Numbered from the stretch's first letter, positions 53,287-62,921 are shown. The stretch: DNA of 64,000 nucleotides from Mangrovibacterium diazotrophicum (GCF_003610535.1 NZ_RAPN01000001.1:1971320-2035319), one strand, 5' to 3'. Made by a program: numbers and translations. The notes: generated by a model from the sequence alone, not told the origin.

Positions 53287-53493
53287 ATGAAACAAAACAT
53301 GGGTGTTGCGGACAGATTGATCCGCGTAGTTATTGCAGCAATCATTGCTGTACTTTATTTCACAGGAACGATCTCCGGCACAATTGGTATTATTTTATTG
53401 ATTCTGGCGGCAGTTTTCGTCCTAACGAGTTTAGTTCGTTTTTGCCCCCTTTATAAGCCAATGGGAATAAACACATCAAAAAAGAAAGCATAA
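53287..53493 (+). CDS. DUF2892 small membrane protein
   Basis: The 68-residue protein begins MKQNMGVADRLIRVVIAAII and has two membrane helices (about 10-27 and 30-50) and a CPLYKPMGINT tail, the hallmark of DUF2892 (YgaP-like inner-membrane) proteins. Function is unknown; relatives are often linked to rhodanese or sulfur metabolism. It is convergent with pepD and shares a terminator with it. Confidence 0.88.
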   Translation: MKQNMGVADRLIRVVIAAIIAVLYFTGTISGTIGIILLILAAVFVLTSLVRFCPLYKPMGINTSKKKA

Positions 53494-53506
53494 ACGCCAC
53501 GCTGTA

Positions 53507-53560
53507 AAAGAAAAGATCCGGCACTTTGAAAAGGCCGGATCTTCTGTTCGGATATTTTTG
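53507..53560. terminator. Bidirectional terminator between DUF2892 and pepD
   Basis: A 10-bp stem AAGATCCGGC/GCCGGATCTT (53513-53522 and 53534-53543) has a purine/A-rich left flank and a weak T-rich right flank (ATTTTTG). It serves the convergent genes. Confidence 0.8.
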
Positions 53561-53568
53561 TAATCGAT

Positions 53569-55086
53569 CTAATTCTCGGAAACAGACTCGTCAGCGACAG
53601 GTGCTTCTTCAACAACTGCTTCTTTTACCGGAACGTTCTTGAGGGTCTCAACCATGAAATCCCAGAATTTCGCAACCGATGGGATATTTACTTTCTCATC
53701 AGGCGAGTGCGGGAAGCGAATTGTCGGACCGAAAGAAATCATATCCCACTTCGGATAAGTACCTCCCAAGATTCCACATTCCAGCCCGGCATGAATGGCT
53801 TTAATCTCCGGGATTTTACCATACTTCTGCTCGTAAACCGCTTGCATGGTTTTCAGAATTGGTGATTCCATATTCGGGTTCCAGCCCGGGTAAGCTCCGC
53901 TGAATTTCACCTTAGCACCAGCCATTGAGAAGAGGGCTTTCATGCGTTGTCCGAAATCAGCTTTCACACTGTCGATGGAACTACGCATCAGGAAAGCCAA
54001 TCTGATTGTTTTGTGTTTCGCGTCGGATTTCACAACGGCCAGATTAGACGAGGTTTCCACCAGCCCCGGCATACTGTCTGACATCCGAATGACACCGTTC
54101 GGGCAAGCCAAAATCGATTTGGTCAGACGCAACTGCGTGCGCTTGTCAATCAACTTCGAGATCACATCTTCCGGCTCAAGGACAATCTTCATATCCGGTT
54201 CTCTCAGCTCAAATTCAGCCTTGATTTCCTTTTCGAGTTTTGCCACCAACTTGGTCAGCTTGTCCCATTTCTTCTTTTTCACTGCCAATAAGCCAAATGC
54301 CTCACGAGGGATCGCATTCCGAAGGCTTCCGCCATCAATGCTGATCAGTCGGGCACCGCACTTCTCAAAGGCCATGTTCAGGATACGGAAAAATACTTTA
54401 TTGGCATTTGCCCGTTGCAGGATGATATCCATACCCGAGTGGCCGCCTTTCAGACCAGTCACGCTCAACCGGCCACCGATGAAATTCTTCGGCATTTCCT
54501 TCTTCTTGAATTCAAACTCGACTGTCAGGTCTTCACCGCCGGCACAGCCAACGTACAATTCGCCTTCGTCTTCCGAGTCGGTATTCAGCATGATTTCACC
54601 TTTCATGACACCGGCTTTCAGCCCTTCGGCACCGTCCATGCCGGTCTCTTCGGTTGCAGTAAACAAAGCCTCAATCGGCCCGTGTTCCAACGATGTGGAA
54701 GCCAATACGCCCATAACAGCCGCTGCACCAATCCCATTGTCGGCACCAAGCGTTGTGCCATTGGCTTTCACCCAATCCTCGTCGATGTAAGTCTCGATTG
54801 GATCGGTTACAAAGTCGTGTTCCTTATCGCTGTTTTTCTGCGGCACCATATCCAGGTGAGCTTGAAGAATCACACCTTTTTTGTCCTCGAAACCGGGAGT
54901 TGCCGGCTTGCGGATGATGATGTTTCCTGCTTTATCTTTCGTTGTTTCCAACCCCAGGTTCACGCCAAAGTTGTAGACGTATTCCTGTACTTTTTCTTCG
55001 TGATGCGATGGACGCGGAATTTGCGTCAGCGCATAGAAATTTTCCCAAAGCGCCGTGGGCTCGAGCTTGCTAATTTCGTTACTCAT
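53569..55086 (-). CDS. pepD: Aminoacyl-histidine dipeptidase (M20 family)
   Basis: The 505-residue cytosolic peptidase has the M20 metal sites: LQAHLDMVPQKN, GTTLGADNGIGAAAVMG, TATEETGMDGAEGLK, LNTDSEDEGELYVGCAGG and AIHAGLECGILGGTYP. The layout matches PepD, which cleaves Xaa-His dipeptides such as carnosine. A short Glu/Val-rich tail extends beyond the catalytic core. It appears to be transcribed alone. Together with the his operon it indicates histidine supply by both synthesis and peptide salvage. Confidence 0.95.
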   Translation of the reverse strand: MSNEISKLEPTALWENFYALTQIPRPSHHEEKVQEYVYNFGVNLGLETTKDKAGNIIIRKPATPGFEDKKGVILQAHLDMVPQKNSDKEHDFVTDPIETYIDEDWVKANGTTLGADNGIGAAAVMGVLASTSLEHGPIEALFTATEETGMDGAEGLKAGVMKGEIMLNTDSEDEGELYVGCAGGEDLTVEFEFKKKEMPKNFIGGRLSVTGLKGGHSGMDIILQRANANKVFFRILNMAFEKCGARLISIDGGSLRNAIPREAFGLLAVKKKKWDKLTKLVAKLEKEIKAEFELREPDMKIVLEPEDVISKLIDKRTQLRLTKSILACPNGVIRMSDSMPGLVETSSNLAVVKSDAKHKTIRLAFLMRSSIDSVKADFGQRMKALFSMAGAKVKFSGAYPGWNPNMESPILKTMQAVYEQKYGKIPEIKAIHAGLECGILGGTYPKWDMISFGPTIRFPHSPDEKVNIPSVAKFWDFMVETLKNVPVKEAVVEEAPVADESVSEN

Positions 55087-55233
55087 TGGGTTTCAAATTA
55101 TTTTATATTTTCAGACTGCCAGATTCTCAGATTACCGGACAAGACTTATCACCATCTTCCAAACTGGCTCAACAATTTAGTTCCGTACATTCGGAACTAA
55201 CAATTCAACATTTTCACTCAAATCCGGTTCAGA

Positions 55234-56322
55234 TTATTTTGTGCTTATACTTTTAATCGCACCTGTTTCGGGGTGAAAGAGGATATGATGGGTTCCATCG
55301 AGCAATTCTTCGGGAACGGATAAAACAGTTCCATACTGCGCAATATCCAAACGGGTGAAGGCCATCAGGCTGACACCATTCATCAGTCGCAGCTCAGCCT
55401 TGCCTGGTGTTCGGTAATAAACTTCGCTCGAACTTGCCGCTGTCGACTTCAATTTGCTTTGCGATGCAGCCAAGCCATCCAGTTTTTTCAGCTCAATTTG
55501 CATCGGCTTTCCACTTAAATCGGTTTTTGGAAGCACCCCTTTGGTATCCGAGAAACGGAAAACCACCTCTCCCGAGGCCGAATTATTGTCGGGAATGAAA
55601 TCGAAGGTATAGTGATAAGTCCCGGTGTAGCTTTTTCCAATGAACAGCGAAACGTATTCGTCTTCGAGCTTGCCCAGTTCTTCAACCATCACATTGTAGG
55701 CTTTGCCATCAGGTAATTGCTCATCGTATCCGTTCGCCAATGTTTTGAAACGACGTTTGCGCAACTTTGTTACCGTGTGGGCAGCTTCCTGCGCTTTTTC
55801 CTGCAAAGTTTTCGCAACCAGCACATTTCTGGAAGTCGAGTCCGGTTTCTCGAAGAACGGATTCATCGACAAATCTTTAAATGGGAAATCAGGCACAGGT
55901 TGATCTTCCAGGAACGTTGTTACGGGGGCAGCCATCGCTGTCGATTCTGACTGTGCATTAATTCCGGCAATGACTCCTTCCGGCGTTAAGCTAACCAAAG
56001 CTCCGGCCCAACCTTTGGCTTTGTAAACGCAATCCGGATCCGGCTCGCTGAAAGTTTCCACCTCCACTCCGGTAATTGTCCATTGTTCGCGATCGGCCAT
56101 CGGCGCATTCTTCAATCCCAGCATCGCTTCGGCAAATTGGGCATATGGCCCGGCAAAAAGCTTCTCCCGGGTTGCCGTTACGTGTATCCGGATTCCTGTT
56201 CGCGGGAGGCTGTAAACGACTCCGTCAGTCATTGCGGGAGCCGTATTCTTATCGCTTCTTTGTGCCTCGGTTTGCAGGCAAATACCAGCGAGCAGAAAAA
56301 ATAAAATGAATCTGAATTTCAT
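55234..56322 (-). CDS. DUF4831 family protein, exported
   Basis: The start at 56320-56322 (MKFRFILFFLLAGICLQTEA) gives a 362-residue protein with a clean signal peptide; open codons continue 16 positions upstream. The mature part has GVVYSLPRTGIRIHVTATRE, FAEAMLGLKNAPMADREQWT and LEDQPVPDFPFKDLSMNPF, features of DUF4831, found in Bacteroidota. Function is unknown. Convergent or co-directional neighbours give no clue. Confidence 0.86.
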   Translation of the reverse strand: MKFRFILFFLLAGICLQTEAQRSDKNTAPAMTDGVVYSLPRTGIRIHVTATREKLFAGPYAQFAEAMLGLKNAPMADREQWTITGVEVETFSEPDPDCVYKAKGWAGALVSLTPEGVIAGINAQSESTAMAAPVTTFLEDQPVPDFPFKDLSMNPFFEKPDSTSRNVLVAKTLQEKAQEAAHTVTKLRKRRFKTLANGYDEQLPDGKAYNVMVEELGKLEDEYVSLFIGKSYTGTYHYTFDFIPDNNSASGEVVFRFSDTKGVLPKTDLSGKPMQIELKKLDGLAASQSKLKSTAASSSEVYYRTPGKAELRLMNGVSLMAFTRLDIAQYGTVLSVPEELLDGTHHILFHPETGAIKSISTK

Positions 56323-56436
56323 GGTCTTCGTGTTTAATTTCATGGTTCTGTTCTCTTTGTTTTCGATCAAGAGAAATTTGAAAAAGGATTTTTAATCTCA
56401 GAATACTAAAATTTTCATTTTAACATTCGGCGAACC

Positions 56437-56444
56437 CAAAAGTA
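56437..56444 (-). promoter_or_regulatory. Candidate -7 box of the DUF4831 gene
   Basis: On the minus strand TACTTTTG fits TAnnTTTG exactly, about 115 bases before the start. A TTTG lies 13 bases further upstream, closer than the usual spacing. Confidence 0.35.
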
Positions 56445-56560
56445 ATGAATCGGGAATCAAATGCGCTATCAATTGATTTAAAATTGTCGGTCATTCGCTT
56501 TCGCCTATCAGCGAAAATCCTGTCAATCGTCATCCCCTGCCCTTTTACAATCTAATTTAT

Positions 56561-58078
56561 TCAAAAGTCTTTTAGTTGACAGAACGCCTTCCCTAGGTTT
56601 TCAGTGATGTCTCCCGCGATCAACGACTCGTATCCATACGATTGGGCTGCCAGGTCACCAGCAAGGCCGTGCAACCAGACCGCCAATAAAGTAGCTTCCA
56701 CCGCCGTGTAGCCTTGCGCCAACAGCCCCAAAACAATACCGGTCAGCACATCACCGCTACCGGCGGTGGCCATTCCCGGGTTGCCGGTAGTGTTGAAACA
56801 AACGTTACCATCCGGAAAGCTCACACTGGTAAATGCGCCTTTCAACGCGACTACGACTTTGTATTTTTGAGAAAACTCCCGCTGCAATTGCAATCGCGTG
56901 TACGAATCGGCAAAAGGCCCGACCAGCCGCTCAAACTCTTTTGGGTGTGGTGTCAGCACGGTATGTTCGGGCAACAGCTCGTACCATTCCGGGTGAGCAG
57001 CCAGAATATTGATCGCATCGGCATCGATCACCAATGCCCCAGGTTTTGCCAACAACAATTCACGCAACGCCCGCTGCGAGTTTGGCTTTGTGCCGATTCC
57101 GGGCCCAATACCAACTGCCGAAAACTGCTCTAACTTCGGAAACTCGGTGAACATCAAATCCGAAGCGTCGATGGAGCACATGGCTTCCGGAACGGCCGTC
57201 TGGAGAATCGGCGCACCCGAGTGCGGCACATGCGTGGTCAGTAAACCCGTACCGGAGCGCAAGCAAGCTTTTGATGCCAACACGGCGGCTCCCATTTTTC
57301 CGTAGGCTCCGGCAATCAACAAAGCATGCCCGTAGGTTCCTTTGTGCGAAAAGCGCGCGCGACTCTTCAGCTTCCCCGCTACAAAACCAGCGGAAGCAAA
57401 ACCATAGGGCGTTTCGAATTTGGATATGGCTTCGGGGTGAAGACCAATCGGCAGCACCTCCCATTCGCCCAAAATGGCTTCGTGTTCAGGAAAGAAGAAA
57501 CTGAGTTTCGGGAACTGGAAAGTGAGCGTGAAGTTGGCCCGGATAACATGATCCAGATTATTGCTTGAATTGTCTTCTGCAAACAAACCACTCGGGATAT
57601 CGATTGCCAGAATTTCGGCCGAAGAATGATTCAAATAAGCAACGAGTTCAGCGGCAACTCCCTCCAACGGCCGATTTAAGCCAGAGCCAAATAAACCATC
57701 AATGATCAAAGCGCCGGATTCAACTTCAGGGAAATCGCTTTCAACCTGCATATACGAAACCCCAACTTTGCCTTGTTCTTTCAAACGCTCTTCATTTACC
57801 TCCGGTGATCCTTTCAGCGGCTTTCCAAAGTCGAGTATGAAAACGGAGCAGGAATAATCGTATTCAGCCATGAGACGCGCAATGGCCAGTGCATCGCCGC
57901 CATTGTTGCCTGGACCAACGAAAAACAAAAGCTTCCGTTCGTTCGAAATGCGCTGAATCATCCAGTTCACGATTTGCAGCGATGCCCGTTCCATTAAATC
58001 GATATCTGCAATGGGTTCATTTTGGATGGTAAATTCATCAATCGAAGCAATCTGTTTACTTGAAAATATCTTATTCAT
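56561..58078 (-). CDS. nnr: Bifunctional NAD(P)HX epimerase / dehydratase
   Basis: The start at 58076-58078 (MNKIFSSKQIASIDEF) gives 505 residues; 33 open codons before it do not match the family. The N-terminal YjeF epimerase (about 1-210) has LMERASLQIVNWMIQ, VGPGNNGGDALAIARLM and LIIDGLFGSGLNRPLEG. The C-terminal ADP-dependent dehydratase (about 225-500) has HKGTYGHALLIAGAYGKMGA, VLTPHPKEFERL and GNPGMATAGSGDVLTGIVLG. It repairs hydrated NAD(P)H. It is divergent from the POT transporter. Confidence 0.95.
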   Translation of the reverse strand: MNKIFSSKQIASIDEFTIQNEPIADIDLMERASLQIVNWMIQRISNERKLLFFVGPGNNGGDALAIARLMAEYDYSCSVFILDFGKPLKGSPEVNEERLKEQGKVGVSYMQVESDFPEVESGALIIDGLFGSGLNRPLEGVAAELVAYLNHSSAEILAIDIPSGLFAEDNSSNNLDHVIRANFTLTFQFPKLSFFFPEHEAILGEWEVLPIGLHPEAISKFETPYGFASAGFVAGKLKSRARFSHKGTYGHALLIAGAYGKMGAAVLASKACLRSGTGLLTTHVPHSGAPILQTAVPEAMCSIDASDLMFTEFPKLEQFSAVGIGPGIGTKPNSQRALRELLLAKPGALVIDADAINILAAHPEWYELLPEHTVLTPHPKEFERLVGPFADSYTRLQLQREFSQKYKVVVALKGAFTSVSFPDGNVCFNTTGNPGMATAGSGDVLTGIVLGLLAQGYTAVEATLLAVWLHGLAGDLAAQSYGYESLIAGDITENLGKAFCQLKDF

Positions 58079-58269
58079 AAAATCTCGCTTTAAACTTTTT
58101 TGCAGCCTTTCTGCGTCCTGTTGATCTGAATCCCAATTGCTGAAACCCCGAAGAATAAAACCGAATATTTCTATCAAAATTCAGAAAATTATCTCGAAAT
58201 TCGAACATTATACGGCAGAAGAATGTCAAAAGCATGACAAGATTCAACAAATTGTTTATCGATAATTGA

Positions 58270-58277
58270 TACTTTTG
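58270..58277 (+). promoter_or_regulatory. Candidate -7 box of the POT transporter
   Basis: TACTTTTG fits TAnnTTTG exactly, 31 bases before the ATG at 58308. A TTG at 58252-58254 is 15 bases upstream, closer than ideal. It supports ATG 58308 rather than any upstream start. Confidence 0.5.
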
Positions 58278-58307
58278 CTGGCTATAAAACAAAATTATTC
58301 GGAAAAT

Positions 58308-59837
58308 ATGAGTGTAGATAAGAACAAAGCTTTCTTTGGACATCCACTTGGTTTGTCAACGCTGTTCGCCAGTGAGATGTGGGAACGGTTCAGTTACTAT
58401 GGCATGCGTGCCTTGCTGGTACTTTTCCTGACTGCAACATTCGCCTCCGGCGGATTTGGAATGAACGAACAGGATGCCTTCACCATTTATGGTATTTTCA
58501 CCGGTTTGGTTTATGTGACTCCAATTATCGGCGGTATTCTGGCCGACAAGGTTTTGGGGCAACGTAAGTCGATTTACATCGGTGGCTTGACAATGGCAAC
58601 CGGACAGTTCCTGCTGTCGGCAAGTGCGTGGATCCACGGAAGCGATGTTGATTTGGAATTCCGACAAACTTTATTTTATGCAGGTTTGGGTATTCTGATT
58701 GCCGGTAACGGCTTTTTCAAACCCAACATCTCGACGATGGTTGGTGAATTATACGACAACAACGACCCACGCAAAGATGGTGGTTTCACCATTTTCTACA
58801 TGGGGATTAACCTTGGAGCATTCCTGTCGCCGCTGGTAGCAGGTAAGCTGGGGGAGCAAGTTGCATGGCAATACGGGTTCCTTTCAGCCGGTGTCGGTAT
58901 GGTGATCGGAACCATTTGGTTTTTCCTGCGCAGTCATACGCTGGGGCACATTGGTATGCCTCCGAAAGTAAAAGCTGAACGCGTTCGTTTGGTTGTGAAA
59001 GACTGGTTCGGCATTCTCACTTACTGGGGATGTGTTGTCGCACTGATTTTCGGTGTAATCCTCGGATGGAGCGCACTTCCATCAATGGTAACAACCATCA
59101 TTATCTACGTACTTGCGATCGGTGGTGTCCTCATTCTGGCAACAAATATCTTCAAAGGCACATCGGGTAAAGCTGAATGGTCAAGAATTGGTGTAATCCT
59201 CATCCTGGCTTTGTTCAACATTTTCTTCTGGGCCGGATTCGAACAAGCTGGTACAACATTTAATATTTTTGCCCGCGACAATACTCAGCGTATGATCGGT
59301 AGCTGGGAAATCCCGGCAACCTGGTTCCAATCGATCAACGCGATCTACATCGTTATTTTTGCACCAATCTTCAGCGTGCTTTGGACTATTCTGGACAAAC
59401 GCAAACTGAATCCGAATACACCGATGAAATTTGCCTGGGGTATGATTTTCCTCGCAACCGGTTTTGTGGTAATGGCTTTAGCCTTTACTCGTTCAACACA
59501 TGGCGACGCTGTTCGTTTGGTTAGCCCGCTTTGGTTATGCCTGGTTTATATGCTACACACATTCGGCGAACTTTGTCTTTCTCCAATCGGACTTTCAATG
59601 GTGACCAAATTATCGCCTCCGAAACTTGTATCTACCATGATGGGAATCTGGATGGGATCGTTTGCTGCAGGTAACTTCGTGGCTTCGCAAATGAAAGCAA
59701 TCTCGCTTAAATTGCAAGAAGCGATGGGTGCTGACATCCAGGTATTCTGGATGATTGCCATCCAGTCGGCTATCATCGCTGTTATCCTCGTTATTTTATC
59801 ACCGTGGCTGAAGCGCATGATGCACGGTATCAAATAA
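58308..59837 (+). CDS. Proton-dependent oligopeptide transporter (POT/PTR family)
   Basis: The start at 58308 (MSVDKNKAFFGHPLGLSTLF) gives 509 residues with about 12-14 membrane helices. The PTR signature is clear: SEMWERFSYYGMRALLVLFL (the ExxERFxYYG motif) and GNGFFKPNISTMVGELY, with FYMGINLGAFLSPLVAG. It imports di- and tripeptides with protons. Together with PepD and the his operon it fits a peptide-using lifestyle. It ends at a strong terminator and appears monocistronic. Confidence 0.95.
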   Translation: MSVDKNKAFFGHPLGLSTLFASEMWERFSYYGMRALLVLFLTATFASGGFGMNEQDAFTIYGIFTGLVYVTPIIGGILADKVLGQRKSIYIGGLTMATGQFLLSASAWIHGSDVDLEFRQTLFYAGLGILIAGNGFFKPNISTMVGELYDNNDPRKDGGFTIFYMGINLGAFLSPLVAGKLGEQVAWQYGFLSAGVGMVIGTIWFFLRSHTLGHIGMPPKVKAERVRLVVKDWFGILTYWGCVVALIFGVILGWSALPSMVTTIIIYVLAIGGVLILATNIFKGTSGKAEWSRIGVILILALFNIFFWAGFEQAGTTFNIFARDNTQRMIGSWEIPATWFQSINAIYIVIFAPIFSVLWTILDKRKLNPNTPMKFAWGMIFLATGFVVMALAFTRSTHGDAVRLVSPLWLCLVYMLHTFGELCLSPIGLSMVTKLSPPKLVSTMMGIWMGSFAAGNFVASQMKAISLKLQEAMGADIQVFWMIAIQSAIIAVILVILSPWLKRMMHGIK

Positions 59838-59861
59838 GAAATCGCTCAACACACTGCATAC

Positions 59862-59895
59862 AAACCCGGTCCAATTCGACCGGGTTTTCTTTTTC
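59862..59895 (+). terminator. Intrinsic terminator of the POT gene
   Basis: A 10-bp stem AAACCCGGTC/GACCGGGTTT (59862-59871 and 59878-59887) is followed by TCTTTTT. Confidence 0.9.
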
Positions 59896-59991
59896 CACTA
59901 AACCTGATCTACAACAGCATAAGTCGAACAAGTAGATTTTTCGCGTATATTTATTTCAAACATTTGTCCGTTTAATCTAAAATTAAGACTT

Positions 59992-61449
59992 ATGGCAAAA
60001 GTGGTTGTTCTCGGTGCCGGAATCTCGGGCCACACCGCCGCATCGTTCCTCAAAAAGATGTTGGGAAAAAAGCACGAGGTTGTTGTTATTTCGCCAAACA
60101 GTTATTACCAGTGGGTTCCTTCAAACATATGGGTGGGCGTTGGCCGAATGACTGTTGAACAGGTTCGGTTTCCGCTAAAAAAAGTATACGACAAATGGGG
60201 TATAATCTTCAAGCAAGCCAAAGCATTGGAGTTTTATCCGGAAGGCGATTCGCAGTCCGAGTCTCCCTTTGTTACGATTGAATATGTTGCAAACGAACAA
60301 AAAGGTCAACACGAAAAGGTAACATACGATTACCTGGTCAACGCCACTGGCCCAAAATTGAACTTCGATGCAACGCCGGGACTAGGCCCCGGAAAGTTCT
60401 CATATTCCGTTTGTGCATACGATCATGCAGCCCATGCCTGGGAAGCGTTGCACAAAGCGATGGAGGCCATGAAAGCCGGTAAAAAGCAGCGCCTGCTAAT
60501 CGGAACCGGGCACCCAATGGCCACTTGTCAGGGTGCAGCGTTTGAGTATGCGCTGAATATTGCTTTCGAACTGAAACGTGCAAAACTAAGCCATATGGCT
60601 GAAATCACCTGGATTTCCAACGAATACGAATTGGGCGATTTCGGCATGGGTGGCGCCTTTATCAAACGCGGCGGATACGTCACTCCAACCAAGGTCTTTA
60701 CGGAATCCGTGCTAACCGAAAATAACATTAAATGGATCAAACGGGCTGGCGTAACAAAACTGGAAGAGGGCGTGGCACATTACGAGACTCTGAACGGCGA
60801 ACAAAAAACCGCGGAGTTTGATTTTGCCATGTTAATTCCGGCATTCAAAGGACAGGATTTCAAAGCATTCTCGAAAACCGGCGACGACATCACGTCGAAG
60901 GTATTTGCCGCAAACGGATTCATGAAAGTAGACGCCGATTACACCCCTCGGGACTATGAAGACTGGAGCATCGCAGACTGGCCCCAAACCTACCAAAGTC
61001 CCGCTTACCCGAACATGTACGCCACCGGCATTGCTTTTGCGCCTCCTCATGGAATCTCAAAACCTATGAAAAGCCCTTCAGGTCTTGCCATCACTCCAGC
61101 ACCTCCAAGAACCGGCATGCCATCGGGTGTTACAGGCAAGATTGTCGCTCAAAATATCTCACACTTCATCAAGCACGGCGGAACAGAACACAAACATACC
61201 GCGAGCATGGGACGGATGGGTGCTGCCTGTATTGTCTCGGCGGGCTACAGCATGACAAAAGGCCTGGGTGCTACGATGACCGTTTCACCGATTGTGCCCG
61301 ACTGGCAGCGATTCCCCGACTGGGGACGCGATATAAAAGCAACTGTGGGTGAAGTTGGTCTGGCCGGCCACTGGATCAAACTTTTCCTGCACTACATGTT
61401 TATTCACAAAGCCAAAGGCTACCCGTTCTGGTGGCTTCTTCCAGAATAA
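59992..61449 (+). CDS. Sulfide:quinone-oxidoreductase-like FAD protein
   Basis: The 485-residue flavoprotein begins with a dinucleotide fold (VVVLGAGISGHTAASFLKK) and has VTYDYLVNATGPKLNF and YPNMYATGIAFAPPHG. Three Cys align with the redox cysteines of sulfide:quinone reductases: Cys141 (SVCAYDHA), Cys179 (MATCQGAA) and Cys413 (GAACIVSAG). An amphipathic C-terminus (KLFLHYMFIHKAKGYPFWWL) could bind the membrane. It likely oxidises sulfide or polysulfide to feed quinones. A small protein gene follows 15 bases on. Confidence 0.88.
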   Translation: MAKVVVLGAGISGHTAASFLKKMLGKKHEVVVISPNSYYQWVPSNIWVGVGRMTVEQVRFPLKKVYDKWGIIFKQAKALEFYPEGDSQSESPFVTIEYVANEQKGQHEKVTYDYLVNATGPKLNFDATPGLGPGKFSYSVCAYDHAAHAWEALHKAMEAMKAGKKQRLLIGTGHPMATCQGAAFEYALNIAFELKRAKLSHMAEITWISNEYELGDFGMGGAFIKRGGYVTPTKVFTESVLTENNIKWIKRAGVTKLEEGVAHYETLNGEQKTAEFDFAMLIPAFKGQDFKAFSKTGDDITSKVFAANGFMKVDADYTPRDYEDWSIADWPQTYQSPAYPNMYATGIAFAPPHGISKPMKSPSGLAITPAPPRTGMPSGVTGKIVAQNISHFIKHGGTEHKHTASMGRMGAACIVSAGYSMTKGLGATMTVSPIVPDWQRFPDWGRDIKATVGEVGLAGHWIKLFLHYMFIHKAKGYPFWWLLPE

Positions 61450-61464
61450 TTAAAACAGACAACC

Positions 61465-61626
61465 ATGGAAAATAAAAAAGAAATAAAAGCTTACAAAGAC
61501 GAGTTTTACCCTCCGGTTCCGACCAAAGCAACTAAATACTGGCGTACGAATTTCATCTACCAGATATACAAGTTTTTGAGGCTGAACTACAAGATTATGA
61601 GAATTGTAGTGAAAGGCCATTCTTAG
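61465..61626 (+). CDS. 53-residue protein following the sulfide:quinone reductase-like gene
   Basis: This short frame begins MENKKEIKAYKDEFYPPVPT and continues KATKYWRTNFIYQIYKFLRL to end VKGHS. It begins 15 bases after the flavoprotein stop on the same strand and precedes the shared terminator, so it is surely in the transcript. It is basic and amphipathic (Tyr, Trp, Phe-rich centre), without a true membrane helix. It may tether or assist the flavoprotein; I do not recognise a family. A longer frame on the other strand is a shadow. Confidence 0.75.
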   Translation: MENKKEIKAYKDEFYPPVPTKATKYWRTNFIYQIYKFLRLNYKIMRIVVKGHS

Positions 61627-61647
61627 TTTTATGGATTTATACTGAAA

Positions 61648-61680
61648 AAGGGGCATCAGATTTCTGATGTCCTTTTTTCC
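61648..61680 (+). terminator. Intrinsic terminator after the flavoprotein pair
   Basis: Stem of about 11 bp (AAGGGGCATCAG with CTGATGTCCTT, including G-T pairs) around an ATTT loop, followed by TTTTTT. Confidence 0.85.
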
Positions 61681-61851
61681 GGGGAAAATCAGTCCACGCA
61701 AAGCCGCGAAGCAGCAAAGCTGTTCGTTACTATTCTATTGAGCAGCTACGAATTGAAAACCTGACAAATTGTGACAACAGCACAACAGTCTTCCGGAAAA
61801 CATGCAACTTTCATCCCTTTTGGTATCCTGCCAGAATCATGATCTTTTTTT

Positions 61852-62772
61852 CTAAAACCCATTGATGGAATTATAAAAACGCAACTGCTTTTCGAGCACT
61901 TCTACTTTTTCCATTTTGAATCCCTTTTTTGCAGCATGCTGCAAGGGTTGGCTGTAAATCGCATCAATCTCCATCGGGCGTTTGAAGTCGTAATCCAGTT
62001 TCATACTCGGTGCGTAGGGTGTCATTTTCGCCGTCATTTCGATCATCTTATCAGCGAACTCCCGCTTCAGCGAAACACCGCAAGCATTGGCTGCATCAAT
62101 CACCTCGTACATCATCTCATGGGCCAGTTTCCGGCTCGAGTCCACGTTCATGATTCGATCTGTTGTTGAATTCAGAACAACCGTCAATCCGTTGAAAGGA
62201 ACATTCCATACCAACTTCTGCCAGCGGGCAAAATACAGATCTTCTGCAATCTGGCAAGGCACTCCTGCCTGTTTAAAATCTTCTCCAACCTTTTCCAACA
62301 CCGACTTGTCTTTCAAATTATAGGATCCTAAGATTAGTTTACCCAAATCGAGGTGATGAATGTGGCCGGGACCAATTTTATTGGAACAAATGAAAGCCAG
62401 GCCACCTGCAATTTGAATATCCGGCATCATCTCTCTCAGTTCATCTTCAATCCCCAAACCGTTTTGGATCAAAATGACGACACTATTCTCATGCAGCAAA
62501 GGCTGAAGAAGCGACTTCAGAAGCCCGTTATTGGTTGTTTTCAGACATACCAAAACTACGTCTGCTTTCGGCATTGAGCTGGTCGAATTGTAGGCTGCGA
62601 CCGGCTTGAGCAAAAAATCACCGGAAACGGAATCCACACGCAAACCCTGCTGTTTTACCTGCTCATAATCCGAATTAAAAAGGAAGTCAACCTGTTTACC
62701 TGCTTCAGCAAGTTTCCCGCCATAGAAACCTCCTAAGGCCCCTGTTCCAACTACTGCATAACGAAGATCCAT
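61852..62772 (-). CDS. 2-dehydropantoate 2-reductase family protein
   Basis: The 306-residue protein (start at the second Met, MDLRYAVVGTGALGGFYGGK) has the NADP fold GTGALGGFYGGKLAEAG, VVLVCLKTTNNGLLKSL with the conserved Lys, and WQKLVWNVPFNGLTVVLNST with the catalytic Lys/Asn pair. Ketopantoate reductases act in pantothenate synthesis, but the family also includes look-alikes with other substrates; no pan genes are adjacent. It is co-directional with the following partial gene and has its own promoter-like sequence. Confidence 0.85.
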   Translation of the reverse strand: MDLRYAVVGTGALGGFYGGKLAEAGKQVDFLFNSDYEQVKQQGLRVDSVSGDFLLKPVAAYNSTSSMPKADVVLVCLKTTNNGLLKSLLQPLLHENSVVILIQNGLGIEDELREMMPDIQIAGGLAFICSNKIGPGHIHHLDLGKLILGSYNLKDKSVLEKVGEDFKQAGVPCQIAEDLYFARWQKLVWNVPFNGLTVVLNSTTDRIMNVDSSRKLAHEMMYEVIDAANACGVSLKREFADKMIEMTAKMTPYAPSMKLDYDFKRPMEIDAIYSQPLQHAAKKGFKMEKVEVLEKQLRFYNSINGF

Positions 62773-62791
62773 CATGTCATTTAATTTTACA

Positions 62792-62823
62792 CAAAATTAG
62801 TCGCCACCTGTCGCAATGCCCAA
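62792..62823 (-). promoter_or_regulatory. Promoter of the ketopantoate-reductase-like gene
   Basis: On the minus strand TTG (62821-62823), a 21-base spacer and TAATTTTG (62792-62799) form a full -33/-7 promoter with good spacing. It lies about 20 bases before the start codon. Confidence 0.6.
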
Positions 62824-62867
62824 CCACAAACTGCAAAATTAATGGTTCGTAACACAAACTTATCGCC

Positions 62868-62900
62868 ATAAAAAAAGGGAGCCCATCGGACTCCCTTTCA
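62868..62900 (-). terminator. Terminator of the large partial gene
   Basis: Stem AAAGGGAG/CTCCCTTT (62874-62881 and 62891-62898) with a possible inner CC/GG pairing; on the minus strand it is followed by a T-run (A-run at 62870-62876). Confidence 0.85.
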
Positions 62901-62921
62901 TATATCTCAAATTAATCGAAA

